A DNA stretch of 64,000 nucleotides from Myxocyprinus asiaticus (lineage: Eukaryota; Chordata; Actinopteri; Cypriniformes; Catostomidae). The stretch is from positions 47,068,594-47,132,593 of the forward strand of contig NC_059358.1 in the NCBI RefSeq assembly GCF_019703515.2, read 5' to 3'. This document shows, piece after piece, positions 31,511 through 43,925 of this stretch. Both the position numbers and the translations under genes were made by a program. Under the pieces are notes generated by a model. It did no database searches. It was not told where the DNA came from and saw only the letters and a program-made list of their open reading frames with translations. How positions within the stretch are numbered: the stretch's first letter is position 1; every line of letters begins with the position of its first letter.

Positions 31511-31670
31511 TCATGCTCAAGAAGGCTATGGTGTACATTAATTAAAAAGACAAATTATAGAATAAATGAGTTTTTCTTGTTCTGGCTCAATGACTTATAC
31601 GTTCTGTACCCTCATAGCATCTTATTCACTTTTCTCTCTGTCTCTTCCTCTTTCTGTGTGTCACATGCAG

Positions 31671-31809
31671 AATATTTTGATTAAGAGTAAGAACACATTG
31701 AAGTGCCATGCCACTGATCAGCTCCACATCTCTCGCTTTGGCCACAGTTCTCCTGTCATCTTCACAGGCTGTCAGTATGATGAGCTGAGCGCCCGCAGTG
31801 AGAGGGCAG
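31671..31809 (+). CDS. Exon-like ORF bounded by consensus splice sites, gene unknown
   Basis: A long pyrimidine tract and CACATGCAG acceptor end at 31670. A CAG|GTAATT donor follows at 31809|31810. The 139-nt interval is open in one frame (SKNTLKCHATDQLHISRFG, PVIFTGCQYDELSARSERA) and is less repetitive than its surroundings. The translation looks protein-like (mixed hydrophobic/polar, two Cys), but I do not recognise the family. It could be a host-gene exon whose neighbours lie outside the window, or chance. Confidence 0.35.
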
Positions 31810-33179
31810 GTAATTTTATCATCATCTCCAGCCCCAGTGTTAAGGCTTTCTGACAGTTCTGACTAATCAGAACACTGAATCTCAGACTCAGTCATCGCTG
31901 TCAGGGGCTGTAATTAATGGAGCCTCGTCTTAATTAAAACTTCAGCACATAATTAGGACTCATTGTTTACCTTGCAGGGGCAGCATTGATATGTGCAGCT
32001 TTTCTTCATCTGGTGTGGCTGCAGGCCCCTCTCATCACTTTTTTCCTTTTTTATTTATGTTTGGCTTGTCAAAGGAGGAGGATGCTCAAGGGAAACCTCC
32101 AGCTCCACCAATTACTCTGTGTTTGCTGATTTTCTGAGGCAAGTCAATAACACACTGTCACCGTAGCAGGACCTTCCTGGGGGATAGGTGCTGAGATGAG
32201 AGGGTCATTACTTCAGATATGGATCAGACCAACCATTCACTGCCAGCCAAATAGTTATTTCACTTTGTACAATTCCCATTTCAGGGTTTACTCAGGGTGC
32301 TCTTGAGAGAAGCACTGGCCTTTGCTTTTATTGTCACAGTAACCTTTAGAATCAATAGATTAGACATTAAAACAAATATAATGTGAGTGTTTCTTTTGGT
32401 GACCAAATAGTTTGGTCTGTCACTCAAGTACAAGGTTTATTTTGAATAAAATAGCATGTTTTATTACTTATTACACAGTTCTCTGGAATACTTTATTGTG
32501 ATTGGTCAATCACATTATTCTCTGGTCATATGTTTGTATAATAACCATTAAACTGTATAAATGACCGTCATCACAGGCAAGCAATTTTCGACATCAATTT
32601 GGCAGTAATTTAATGGACAGAAATTCTGAATCTATAAACAGTTAATTGATTAGTTGTTTTCTGTACATCCTGTCAACAGATCAACACTGCTAAGCAATTA
32701 TTAGATTTTTCTTTTTTTTTTTCATGCCAGACTTTTATTTTGGTATCAATTATTTCAGATAAACCTGCTCTGAAACAAAATGAACTATTGTTAGTTGCTT
32801 TGCATGTGAATCAGGCATGGTTTCTCCTTGTCTAAGTTGATGATTCTTGGCCAAAGTATGCAGCAAAGTGGAGTTAACTTTATGCCGATAGCAACCTAGT
32901 TTCACAGAATGGACGTTACTATAACTACATTTTTGCAAACCGAGATTCATTGCAGTTTCTTGGTGAAATTTACACTAGAGGCGCAACAACATCTGTGTGT
33001 TTTTATCCACTTTCACACAAATCAGGAATACAACGGCTGATTATGACTTTATAAACACTTATTTTTCACTCCATTGCTCAGACACTTCTTTGTTATGATA
33101 TCAAAACAATCACAGTCAATCATTTGAAAGCACATTTTAAAGCTTGTATTACAGACCCACCTACATTTACACACTTACT
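31810..33179. other. Non-coding, low-repeat AT-rich stretch
   Basis: 31860-32200 has TTAATTA and TAATTAAAA motifs and little obvious repeat character, so intronic regulatory sequence is possible. About 32470-32600 holds the CTCTGGAATACTTTATTG repeat. Nothing coding is seen. Confidence 0.4.
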
Positions 33180-33290
33180 CCAAGCTCACCTGATAGAGTG
33201 TTGGACTTTGGACTCTGAAGACCGAGGTTCGAGCTCAGCCAAACATGCAAGCTGACACATGAGATGAAAGTTTAATAGAAGTGACACAAA
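33180..33290 (+). repeat. tRNA-derived SINE head
   Basis: An A-box-like AGCTCACCTGATAGAGTGT and a B box GAGGTTCGAGCTC are correctly spaced on the plus strand. No cloverleaf and no isoacceptor identity, so this is a SINE rather than a tRNA gene. Confidence 0.55.
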
Positions 33291-34320
33291 AAGTTTAGGT
33301 GTTGGTTTAAGGTAAGGATGTCTGTTTTGTTCACCTCTCATTTGCTCTTAGGACACTATTGGTTATGTTTAGTTTACAATTTAAACCTCCATCTAGCATT
33401 CACCTTTAAAACCTCGTCTGATTACGATATAATTTCACATGCTTCTGGCGCCCCCCGATGGACATTTCACGGGAAAACTACAGCAAACGTGAAATGAGGC
33501 ACGCAATTTCATTTTGCTAAATTGTTGCCATGGTCACTTAATTTTCATGAGATCAGGCTGGTCGATAGTCAAAAGTCTGGCTACACAATACTAGGACTGA
33601 AGAGATCCAAATCATACTGTATCAAATAAAGTATTTGTAAATACTATATAGTTCTTATAGGAACACACTGAATAGCATAAGCTAGAAATCAGGGCCATGC
33701 AGGCAGTTCAAACAGAAGAATGATTTGTTTTTATTAATATAATTATGAATAAGTGTATTAATAAGAATTTATTAAGCATCTATAACATGTAAGTTAAAAT
33801 GCACACAATTTGGCAGGTATTGCATGAAAGTCACTATTTTTTTTCTTTCATTTTGTTATCACTGCATATCAGTGATTTATAATGCACTTGTAAATTACTT
33901 ATTAGTCATTAAAGAACCCATTTATAAACAAAGGGAATATAAGTGTTAGCAAAATTTCCAAAGTCCATTTTTCATACAATTCTACACATACCAGGCCCCT
34001 TGCATGTTTGTTTATGACATACTTGGGCAGTATAGTACTTTCTTTAACACATTTTACCATGTTTAAATCCATTCCACAGATAGAGTATACTATCAACATT
34101 ACAAAAATAAATAAATAGCATATTATGTAAACCAAGCTCAATCTATTTGAACTGGTCATAAGATATATCCCATTACCATTTGATATTCCACTGCCTGCTT
34201 TGTACAGAAGAAATGCCTCTGGTCAGTCAGAGGGGGTAAAAGGGATGTAAAGTGTCACTGTAAATTAAGTCTCTCTTGGCAGTCTGCACAGCAAGATAAA
34301 GGTATACTGGTACTCACTGA
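33291..34320. other. Non-coding AT-rich stretch
   Basis: No gene, SINE or transposon end recognised. Confidence 0.4.
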
Positions 34321-34409
34321 TACTGGTACTCACTGGTACTGGTTCTGTTTTTACTGGGAGCCATCTGTTCAGTCAGTGTGAGGTAAATGGTGAGATACAT
34401 TTGATTGAA
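34321..34409 (+). repeat. 89-bp dispersed repeat, copy 1
   Basis: TACTGGTACTCACTGGTACT through GAGATACATTTGATTGAA matches 37358-37446 with only a few differences. Confidence 0.7.
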
Positions 34410-35450
34410 CTTAAAGAACAATTTCAGATCCTCTAAAGAAAAAAAAAAACTATCTGCAGAATCAATTGCCTTACAAGGGCATCGCTAGGGATTACAAAGA
34501 CATCTCCCTAATAAAAAAGCTTCTAAATAGGGAAAGCAAATGACAAGTCATATTGATGTTGTTTTGATGACCTGGGTTATGAGCTCACACTAATTTCCCT
34601 GTGAAGACAGAGTGAAAGGTTAAACTATTCATATTAATTACACCATCTGGGCATTTATCAATGGATACCTTGAGCTTAAGGTAAATAAAGGTGTTGATGT
34701 GGATGGGTAGGTGGTGTTTTGGTGTCAGTGGGAGTTATGAGAGAAAAATCTATTTTGGCAGTTCTCTGCAGTTGAAAGGTCCATGAATATCTCAGAAGGC
34801 AGAGAGAGGCAACAGCCGTAAGAAACCTCGGCAGACATGCTTCTCCATGAATAATATCACAGTGGGACTTGCACTTGCCCAAAGCAATGCATTTGCACAT
34901 AAATGCACAGCTCTTACGAGAACACTCACAAAACCCAGCAAGCGTATGCCACCCTGAGTCTGTTTACTCACAGAGTTAGAGGACCACAGCTTGTGAGTGT
35001 GCATGTGCACTATATAGAAATGTATGCATGTGTGATATCGTTGTGGAGAAATGAAACTAGACAGAGGGAGTGAAATAGAGAGGTAAATGAGCTGAACTGT
35101 TGATAGAGATTCAGGAATGAGACATTTCTGATCCTCAGGTAGAGCACGACCTTCAATCTATACACTCATAAAGATAATGGCAATTGGGTGTGCATATGTG
35201 TGTGTGTGCGCACTGGATGATTTGTCAAAGGATCATTAAGCCACTGTGCACCATTTCAAGCTATTTAAAAATACAGGCAGTGGTAAGGCATCTGTTACAA
35301 TATAAAACATTTGCAAGTTATATGTTTCTTGAAAAGAAAATACGCTTTTCCGAATGCATGACCACTTTTAAATGGTTGTCAATGGAGAAAATGTTTTTCT
35401 ACCAGCAGAGGATACCTGGTGAAGCTAACCAGCCAAAATGTTACAATCAT
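34410..35450. other. Non-coding stretch
   Basis: Contains a short GTGTGTGTGCG tract near 35200. No gene is supportable. Confidence 0.4.
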
Positions 35451-35631
35451 TCTAGAAAGGAACCATTGGGCTGACAAAGTCTTGCAATTTGCTGTTACTA
35501 AGGTTAGGGTTAAGTTTAGGGGTAGGGGTTGGTGTAGGGTTTATGTGAGACTCCCAATAAACACAATAAGTGCATGAATGTCACACACGACTCTTGCCAA
35601 ACTTTGCCAAGCCTAATGGTTCCCTTCTAGA
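35451..35631. mobile_element. MITE with about 25-bp terminal inverted repeats and a G-rich core
   Basis: The ends TCTAGAAAGGAACCATTGGG and CCTAATGGTTCCCTTCTAGA are inverted copies with a few mismatches. The core includes GGTTAGGGTTAAGTTTAGGG followed by GGGGTTGGTGTAGGG, telomere-like but within the element. Length 181 bp and no coding capacity. No clear target duplication. Confidence 0.65.
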
Positions 35632-36009
35632 CTCGACCAACCCTGACCCTGGTTTCTGATGCGAGAGGCTTGTGTGGTAAAACTACTGTACATTCTCCAT
35701 CATTCTTTGTTGCAGAATGAGAATGATACTCTACATAAATCACCGATTACACATCTAATGTATCCTCGGCTCTTTACAGTATGTTGCTGCCCTTGCATTG
35801 AAAAGCTTCCAATCTTTGTGGGGAAGTGAAATAGACATGAAATTTCCCAAAGCACAAACCATATAGTAAGCACATCACCTCGTAATTATGACTTCTGAAC
35901 TCATAAGTAGGAACTTCTTGGGAGGACTTCAAGGCAGCATGCGTATACTTACACTTTTGCATTTTGGCCTATGTATTTAAACAGACAACTACATCATACG
36001 ATTTCAGTT
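35632..36009. other. Non-coding stretch
   Basis: Nothing recognisable. Confidence 0.4.
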
Positions 36010-36070
36010 TTGTGAACCCTTGACATTGGCATTGTTAGCATGATGTTCTACCAGTTGGGCTAAAGGTAGA
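36010..36070 (-). repeat. tRNA-derived SINE fragment
   Basis: The minus strand has TAGCCCAACTGGTAGAACA (A-box-like) followed by AAGGGTTCACAAAAC (weak B box). Confidence 0.45.
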
Positions 36071-37357
36071 GTTTTGTGTTTTACAGCATCAGCACATACA
36101 GTATATGTAAGCGAACCATATATGAGCGCTGGCCATTCACTGGTTTTTAAATCATGTCCTTTGGTGAAATTTTCAACATCATACAAAACAGCAGCACATA
36201 TTGCTTTCACACTCCATTAGGTATCATGCAGCTCTCTGCATTTGTGGCGAGACCTCACCTTCCATATCCTTCCTCTCCTCTCTCCTCTTCTATTATAAAC
36301 CTTCTCATTCTGTATTCTGCTCCTGAACACATGCAAGTCCTTGACTGTTTTCTCTCCGGGAATATTACATTTTCAGGTTCACAACCCATTTCTTTTGCTT
36401 CCCTCTCAAGGACAGGAAGCAGTCTGCTGCTGCCTCCGTCCCCTCCCATCTCTGTGCAGCCAGTGTTTGCATATTCAATCTTGTATTTGATTGTCAACAG
36501 TAAGCAGGTCTGTTCTCCATTCTCAGATGTAAGATATCAAAAAACATTCTGTTCTTATTCATATGCTAAGTCTTCTGCAATTGTTAGCAAAGTGCTACAA
36601 ATGTGCAATGCAAATCAAAAAGGCCACAGAGTTTCTCTACCAGTAGTGCTTTGCTTCATACAGTATTTACATTTAAACACTTTCTTTTAATACAGTTGAT
36701 GCAAGAAACGCTGATGGGGGCATTAAATTACTAATAATATCCTACTACAGACTTATTTTGAAGAAGGGACCTGAGCCATATCAGAGAAAATCATAGATTT
36801 GGGTTGCCAACTTCACCATGTGAATATGGGAGGCTAGAGTTTAGAGATTGCTGGAGATTTTGAGATCTTAAATATGGGGCAAGTGTTATCCTTGACCGTT
36901 TCGCCATTTGCCAGTGAAATAGCAATGAGACGGTGGAACAATAGGTATCCTGTACAGGAAGTCTTCATTTTGGCTAATTTACAGGACGTCCTGGCTAATA
37001 TGGGACAGTTGCCAAACAGAGGTGAGACGAAATGGTTATCTAAAGATATGGTTCAATGTACAATATTAGGTTCACAATTCTGTATAACAACAACTAAATT
37101 ACAAAGTATGACAGAAATGTTTTTTAATTTAGAGAAATGTTTCAGCAAAATGCACATAATTTAACATCAGAATAAAGTTCTATAAACTAAATGCACAATA
37201 TAAAAAAGAACACTCACAACACCCTTGAATAAAGCCACTCTTCAAAATAAAAGAATACAATAAAATTTTCCTACAAAATGTAAAAATCTAGTTTTCAGAA
37301 ACATTTCTCAAACCTAAAATCAGCAAGTGAAAACTTCTGTAGTCCAGCAGATTTCTA
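36071..37357. other. Non-coding stretch
   Basis: A 178-codon open frame at 36154-36690 lacks any domain-like signature and shows no splice context. I treat it as chance. Confidence 0.4.
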
Positions 37358-37446
37358 TACTGGTACTCACTGGTACTGGTACTGTTTTTACTGGGAGCCA
37401 TGTGTTCAGTCGGTGTGAGGTAAATGGTGAGATACATTTGATTGAA
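37358..37446 (+). repeat. 89-bp dispersed repeat, copy 2
   Basis: Second copy of 34321-34409, same orientation, about 3.0 kb away. Confidence 0.7.
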
Positions 37447-37727
37447 ATCTATTGAAACAGCAACAAAATTAAGCATATGCATGACATTTTTTTAAGCATA
37501 TGTATGAAATGTGATAAACTCTTTTCTAATAAAAACATCTGTGTGCTGTGGCCCGGTGTCATGATTGCTCATAGATAAATTTCAGGTCAGTCAGTGTGAT
37601 ATGAAATTTCACTCCCTTAACCAAGCCAACATTTCTCTTATGCAGCAAGAACAGCACAGCAATGATTGCTTGATTTGCCAAAGACTTATTTTCTTGTTGT
37701 GGAGCAGGTGAGGCACCAAAATCATTG

Positions 37728-40700
37728 TAGTGATGGGAAGATAGGATCATTTTACAGACTTGGATCTTTAAATCTCTTTCATTAAGATGGCGCTGCGGAT
37801 GGCCGCCTCAGTGTGTAGCTCTTCAGTTCTTTTGTTGTTTTTGTTTGTTTGTCCTGTGTTTAGTAATATTTTTCCAGTCAGTTTTACCAGGGATGAACTG
37901 CTGAACATTCTGCAGCATATACCAGACAACCTTTTCCCAGTTTTTGAATATTCGGACGTTTTGCTGGACATTTTAGTCAGAGGCGCAGCTGTGTTGTTTA
38001 AACGCGCTATGAGATGCAGGTGAGGGAGACGAGCAGGCGTGCTGGTCAGGCTCCGTCGGCGCGGTTTTTGAACCACGCTGCCGAGCATTCATCTAGCGAA
38101 TCTCCGCTCTCTTCCTAACAAAACGGATGAACTACATCTCCTCACCTGTACAAACAAGGACTTTTCAAACTCTGCTGCCTTGTGCTTCACAGAAACCTGG
38201 CTGAGTGAAGCCATTCCGGACAGCGCATTATATCTGCCAGGCTTTCAGCTGTTCAGAGCGGATCGCATTGCGGAGTTAATGGGGAAAACGAGAGGCGGTG
38301 GAACATGCATTTACATCAATGAAAGTTGGTGTACAGATGTAACAATGTTAAAGAGGATGTGCTGTCCTAATTTGGAGGTGCTCTTTATTAACTGTAAGCC
38401 TTTCTACTCGCCATGGGAGTTTTCCTCGTTTATTCTGGTGAGTGTGTATATCGCGCCAAACGTGTGTGTGAACACAGCGCTGCAACAGCTGACTGATCAA
38501 ATCACAGACACAGAACAACAATACCCGGACTCACTTATTATTATTCTTGGGGATTTTAACAAAGTAAACCTTACACGTGAACTGCCCAAATACAAACAGC
38601 ACATTACATGCCCCACCAGAGACAGGAACATACTGGATCATTGTTACACAACAATAAAGGATGCATATCACTCTGTCACTAGAGCAGCTTTGGGACTCTC
38701 TGATCACTGTCTGGTTCATCTTCTTCCAACCTACAGGCAGAAATTAAAATCAACCAAGCCAGTAGTAAGGACTGTAAAGAGATGGACCAATGAAGCAGAG
38801 CGGGAACTACAAGCCTGCTTCGATTGCACGGATTGCACGGACAGCCACAGACCTGGACGAACTCACAGATACTGTTACATCATATATCAGTTTCTGTGAG
38901 GATATGTGCATTCCTACTAGGACTTATTTAAAGTTCAACAATGACAAACCATGGTTTACAGCAGAGCTCAGGCAGGCAGGGTGGGGATAAAGTATTGTAC
39001 AATCAGGCCAGGAACACACTGAACAATGAAATCAGAGTGGCTAAAAGAAGATACTCCGAGAAGCTGAAAAACAAGTTTTCAGCTAACGACTCTGCATCAG
39101 TGTGGAGTGGCATGGAACAACTCACAAATTACAGGACTCCTACCCCCAACCCTGTGGTGGACCAACAACTGGCTGATGACCTGAATATGTTCTACTGTAG
39201 ATTTGAAAGGCCCAATCTCACACCCCACACCCACTCTGACCTTCACTTCACACAAACACCAACACCTCCTGCAACCCCCCTCCTCCCCCCTCCTGCTACT
39301 CAAACTGCACTTAAGATCTGTGAAGATGATGTGAGCTGGGTCTTTTGGAAAGAAAAGACGAGGAAAGCTTCAGGCCCAGATGGCGTCTCACCAGCGTGTC
39401 TTCGATCCTGTGCTAACCAGCTGGCCCCCATCTTTACACAGATCTTCAATAGATCACTGGAGCAGTGTGAAGTCCCATGCCGCTTCAAACGCTCAATCAT
39501 TATTCCTGTCCCAAATAAACCAAAAATCACAGGACTTAATGACTACAGACCTGTCGCCCTGACGTCTCTAGTCATGAAATCATTTGAGAGACTGGTGTCG
39601 GCCCACCTGAAGAACATCACTGGACCCTTTCTAGATCCCCTTCAATTTGTTTATCGATCAAACAGGTCTGTGGATGATGCAGTCAACATGGGATTGCATC
39701 ATATCCTGCAACATCTGGACAGACCAAGGACATATGTAAGGATCCTTTTTGTGGACTTCAGTTCGGCTTTCAACACCATCATCCCAGCTATACTCCAGAA
39801 TAAATTACACCAACTCTCTGTTCCCATGTCTATCTGTCAGTGGATTACCAGCTTTCTGACGGACAGGCAGCAGCTTGTGAGACAGGGGAAACTCACTTCC
39901 AGCACCTGTACAATCAGCACTGATGCACCCCAGGGATGTGCGCTCTCCCCACTACTCTTCTCCCTCTACACCAATGACTGCATCGCCAAGGACCCCTCTG
40001 TCAAGCTCCTGAAGATTGCAGATGACACCACTGTCATCGGCCTCATCCGAGATGACGATGAGTCTGCGTACATAAGGGAGGTTGAACAGCTGGCTGTCTG
40101 GTGCAGTCAAAACAACCTTGAGCTGAACAAGCTCAAAACGGTGGAGATGATTGTAGACTTTAGGAGGAACACCCCAACACTGTCCCCCCTCACCATTCTA
40201 AACAGCACTGTGGCAGCAGTGGAGTCATTCAGGTTCCTGGGCACTACCATCTCACAGGACCTGAAGTGGGAGACACACATTGACTCCATTGTGAAAAAGG
40301 CCTTCGCCAGCTGAGGAAGTTCAACCTGCCACAGGCTCTGCTGATACAGTTCTACTCAGCAGTCTGTCCTCTGCACTTCAATAACTGTCTGGTTTGGTTC
40401 AGCTACGAAATCAGACATCAGAAGACTACAAAGGACAGTTCGGACTGCTGAGAGGATTATTGGTTGCCCCCTGCCCCCCCTTCAAGAACTATACACTTCC
40501 AGAGTGAGGAAAAAGGCTGGAAAAAATCACTCTAGACCCCACTCACCCTGCCCATTACCTTTTTGAACTGTTGCCTTTTGGCCGACGCTTCAGACCACTG
40601 AGCACCAAAACCATCAGGTACAGGAACAGTTTTTTCCCTCAGGCAATCCATCTCACGAACAATTATTTTGCCCCATTGAACAATAACTATGTGCAATACA

Positions 40701-42249
40701 CAGTTTAGTCTTTTTTATATTTATCCAACCTCTTCTGCCATTTCATTCCTCTTAAAAAAAAAAAAAATGCGTACTGTATATAACAGATTTGTATTAGATT
40801 TGCACTATGTATGTGTATGTATGTGTGTGTCTGTGTGTGTATATAATTACTTTTTATTTTTTATTATTATCTATGTCTTTCTGCTGTTTTTGTATTGTTG
40901 TACACTGGAAGCTTCTGTCACCAAGACAAATTCCATGTATGTGTAAGCATACTTGGCAATAAAGCTGATTCTGATTAAAATGAACAAATCTTTATTCAAG
41001 TCATTTCATTCATTAGTCACGTGACAGCCACATAGGCTCTACAGGAAACAGAATTGATTAGTTCACCTCCTGACTCTGTCTTCGGATCTGAGTTTTTTGT
41101 TCATTTTTCATGTGATAAATGTATAGACTTTGAACAGGAAACATAACTGATTAGTTCATGTCCTGAATGGGTCTTCAGATCTGAGTCTTTTGTTCATTTG
41201 TCACATGACTGCTATTAGGCTACACATTGAAGACAAACAGTGTTAATTTTTCTCTTAACAACTCAGTTCATTGTGTTGCAGTTGTTTGTATCATGATAAA
41301 TACATGTAGTGTGACAATAAAATACATTTTAAGATCATAAGAATTGTCATGATGAGCAATTTTCATTTATTTAATGCAGGAAGTGTTTACAAGATATTTT
41401 CTGTGGTGTAAAATTAAATTAAAATGGTCTTAGATGACTCTCAGTAAATTCAAAGGGAAATTCAATAAGGACATAAATATTACAACAAGAGGATGCATCA
41501 TGAAGGAAAAATAAATGACAGTTTATTCAAAATCAGTTCAGTAGTCAAGTCAATAATATGGGGTTTTTCTAATAGCTTTTCAATTCTATGATATTTTATA
41601 AAGAAAAGAAAAAAGTTGTAAAATTTGGGACTGGGCTTGAATTTAAGACATCTTGCGTTATAAATGTTATAAATGTCTTGCTTTATAACATGTTATTACC
41701 AGATTCAGTGTTATGGAAAAAATCATGACAGAAACATTCACAAAGTTATACATTGCAAGTAATAAATAAGCTAAAATTTGAGACCAGAAACGCTTTGTGA
41801 AACTGTAAAGGCAAAAATACAATTAAACTAACAGCATATATTTAAGGAATGTTGGGAGTAAGAACTAATTTCTGTTTCCAATACAGAGTCTATGCAGTGG
41901 TCACGTGAAAAATGAACAAAAGACTCAGATCCAAAGACTGACTCGTGAGGTGAACTAATCAATTCTGTTTCCTGTAAAGATCCTATGGGTACCTATGCGG
42001 CTGTCATGTTTCAAATGAACGAAAGACTCATACCCGAAGACCGACTCGTGAGATGAACTAATCATAACTGTTTCCTGTACTGATCCTATGCGGCTGTACC
42101 GTGTCAAATGAACGAAACACGAGCACAGATTTTGCGCATGCACGTCCACGACAAAATGAACAAATCCCTCTCTGAGACTACTCGTTCTTTCGAGTCATAT
42201 AAAAGATTCATTCAAAATGAACGAATCGTTCATGAACAACCCATCACTA
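37728..42249. mobile_element. hAT-type non-autonomous DNA transposon split by LINE B
   Basis: It begins TAGTGATGGG at 37728 and ends CCCATCACTA at 42249, inverted termini of hAT type. Flanking 8-mers are AATCATTG (37720-37727) and AATCGTTG (42250-42257), matching at 7 of 8 positions, and hAT elements make 8-bp target duplications. Without LINE B (37785-40975) the element is about 1.3 kb and has no transposase. Its interior is a large inverted repeat: about 41000-41230 (GTCACGTGACAGCC, GAACAGGAAACATAACTGA, GATTAGTTCA) pairs with about 41880-42110, each arm holding two roughly 100-bp units. Confidence 0.75.
37785..40975 (+). pseudogene. LINE B, near full-length jockey-superfamily non-LTR retrotransposon
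   Basis: It starts at AAGATGGCGCTGCGGATGG and ends ...GGCAATAAAGCTGATTCTGATT. An N-terminal segment (37787-38023) precedes the APE endonuclease (38100-38760: TETWLSEAIPDSALYLPGF, GGGTCIYINESW, ILGDFNKVNLTREL, LSDHCLVHL). The RT follows (39360-40310: ASGPDGVSPACLRS, DYRPVALTSLVMKSFERL, ILFVDFSSAFNTI, APQGCALSPLLFSLYTND, KIADDTTVIGL). Motif C has Ile before ADD where LINE A has Phe. Stops or frameshifts near 38023-38075, 38850-38985 and 40310 break it, but 38941-40314 stays open for 457 codons. Clade Rex1/CR1/L2-like, tentative. It sits inside the hAT element with a possible short ATTAA target duplication. Confidence 0.85.
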
Positions 42250-42471
42250 AATCGTTGACAGTCCTCATCAGTTGGTTAGCATTCTTAGTAAAGGATTTCT
42301 TCATCTATTGTCTAGGCACTATACATAGCAATCCATTAAAAGTCTAAAGTTAATGTGTCCTTAGCTTTGCAGTTTTATCTTCTTAGTATCTGCCCTTTTT
42401 TAAATGTTGTTTATTACATAAAATAACAACACAACAGCATAAAAAGATGTGCAAATACCACACACACACAC
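42250..42471. other. Spacer between hAT and LTR elements
   Basis: No feature except the CA tract at 42460-42471 into which the LTR element inserted. Confidence 0.4.
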
Positions 42472-42915
42472 TGTCAAGGTTCAGTTGAAGAGAGGTCGAG
42501 GAGATGATGGGCTTTATTTTAATTAAAAAATAAACAAAACAAACAGAAAAAATCCTGAAGGGGAAAACTCCAAAGCCCAGGGCAGAACACCACAAGACAG
42601 ACAGAGTTTGATGCTCTAGGCTGGAACCAATATACAGGAGAACCTAACAGGATGATAAACACTACAAACTGGCACAAGATAAAAAAAAAACTCAATTGGG
42701 TTAAATAGGAAAGAAAATGAAGAGGGAAAGCAGGTAAAGTAAATTAACTAATAAAATAACAAGGGGGCGGGGTCAGGACGAGAGACAGGAGAGCACATAG
42801 CAAACAACTTAACAAGAACCATGTGCTCACAACAAACACAACAGACCAGACAGAAAGAGCACATGTCAATGAAGCCATCATTGGCCATGTGCTCAAACAA
42901 ACACGAAGACAATAT

Positions 42916-43925
42916 GGCTGTCAAATAAAAATTTGAAATTTTAATATTCATTGAATTTAAGAAAAAAATGCACATTCAAATGCAAAAACTGTGCATTTGA
43001 ATTTTGGATGTGTGCCAAGCACTGACGATGACTTAAGATTGATCACATTCTTGCGTTAAAAAAGGATAGACAGCGCAACAAATACAGTTTAACAGAAAGC
43101 AGGTTTCTCAAGATGCTTTTTAAATCTCTTTTTAATTAGACACAGCATCTAAAAAAAAGTGCTCCTGCCCGAGACACTGAATAAACAAAAACAAAGCGAA
43201 ACAAAGACGTTCATCTAGTACGCGTTTACACAGAAAAACAAATGGATGGTTGCAAAAGAATTCAGTGTGAACAGCCCATTACAGTTGTTGGAGATACTTG
43301 GCTATTGCGTCTTGCTCTCTTATAAGTGTTTACTCAGATGAAGCAATGAGTTTTTCAAAACACTTTGTCAAGAAAGGAGTTCAACTTTGATGTGTTTCTG
43401 TCTCAAGATCCTCGCTTTGAGTTTCATTCTGTTGTGTTCCATCTGTTTGAACAGCCCCTAGTCTGAGCCACTTCACTACCTAGTTCAGCCGAATACGACT
43501 GCTGGGAATATTGCTACCCTACATTCAACTGTACTGAATAAAAACAATGTGGTATTTTGCTGTTATTATGAAGCTTGAATTGGGTGTAGTATTCTGTGGC
43601 ATCAGTAAGTTTACACCATGTGTACTGTATATTGAAGCGTTTACCCCCCACATATTTCTTTTGACTTAACATTTGAAAATATAGACCGACTAAAACTTTA
43701 TTTATTTTATGCTCATTAGTTGAAAATGGAAAGATCTTTTAGTTTTTTGCAATGTTCTTTGCAATAATATAACGATGCTGTATGGTTTATGTATTTAATG
43801 TGCCCTCTTGTGGACTAAGGAAACAACATCAATTTAAAAATCAGCTGACTTTAAATATTTTCAAAATTCTAATAATTTGAATTTTAAGGTAAAAATTTGA
43901 ACTTAGTTTGTCTGCCCAATTTACA
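42916..43925. mobile_element. About 1-kb insertion in the 3' LTR with a long flanking duplication
   Basis: AT-rich sequence with imperfect inverted ends (CAAATAAAAATTTGAAATTT near the left, AATTTGAATTTTAAGG near the right) and no coding capacity. LTR sequence around AGAGCACATG...GTGCTCAAAC occurs on both sides (42857-42902 and 43940-43985), so at least 46 bp of LTR is duplicated. Confidence 0.5.

Noticed and set aside
35500..35545. Interstitial telomere repeat (TTAGGG-like)
   Set aside because: Only a few imperfect units, and they lie inside a MITE with inverted ends.
36154..36690. 178-codon plus-strand open frame
   Set aside because: No domain-like pattern, no splice or promoter context, hydrophobic/serine-rich low-information translation; likely chance.
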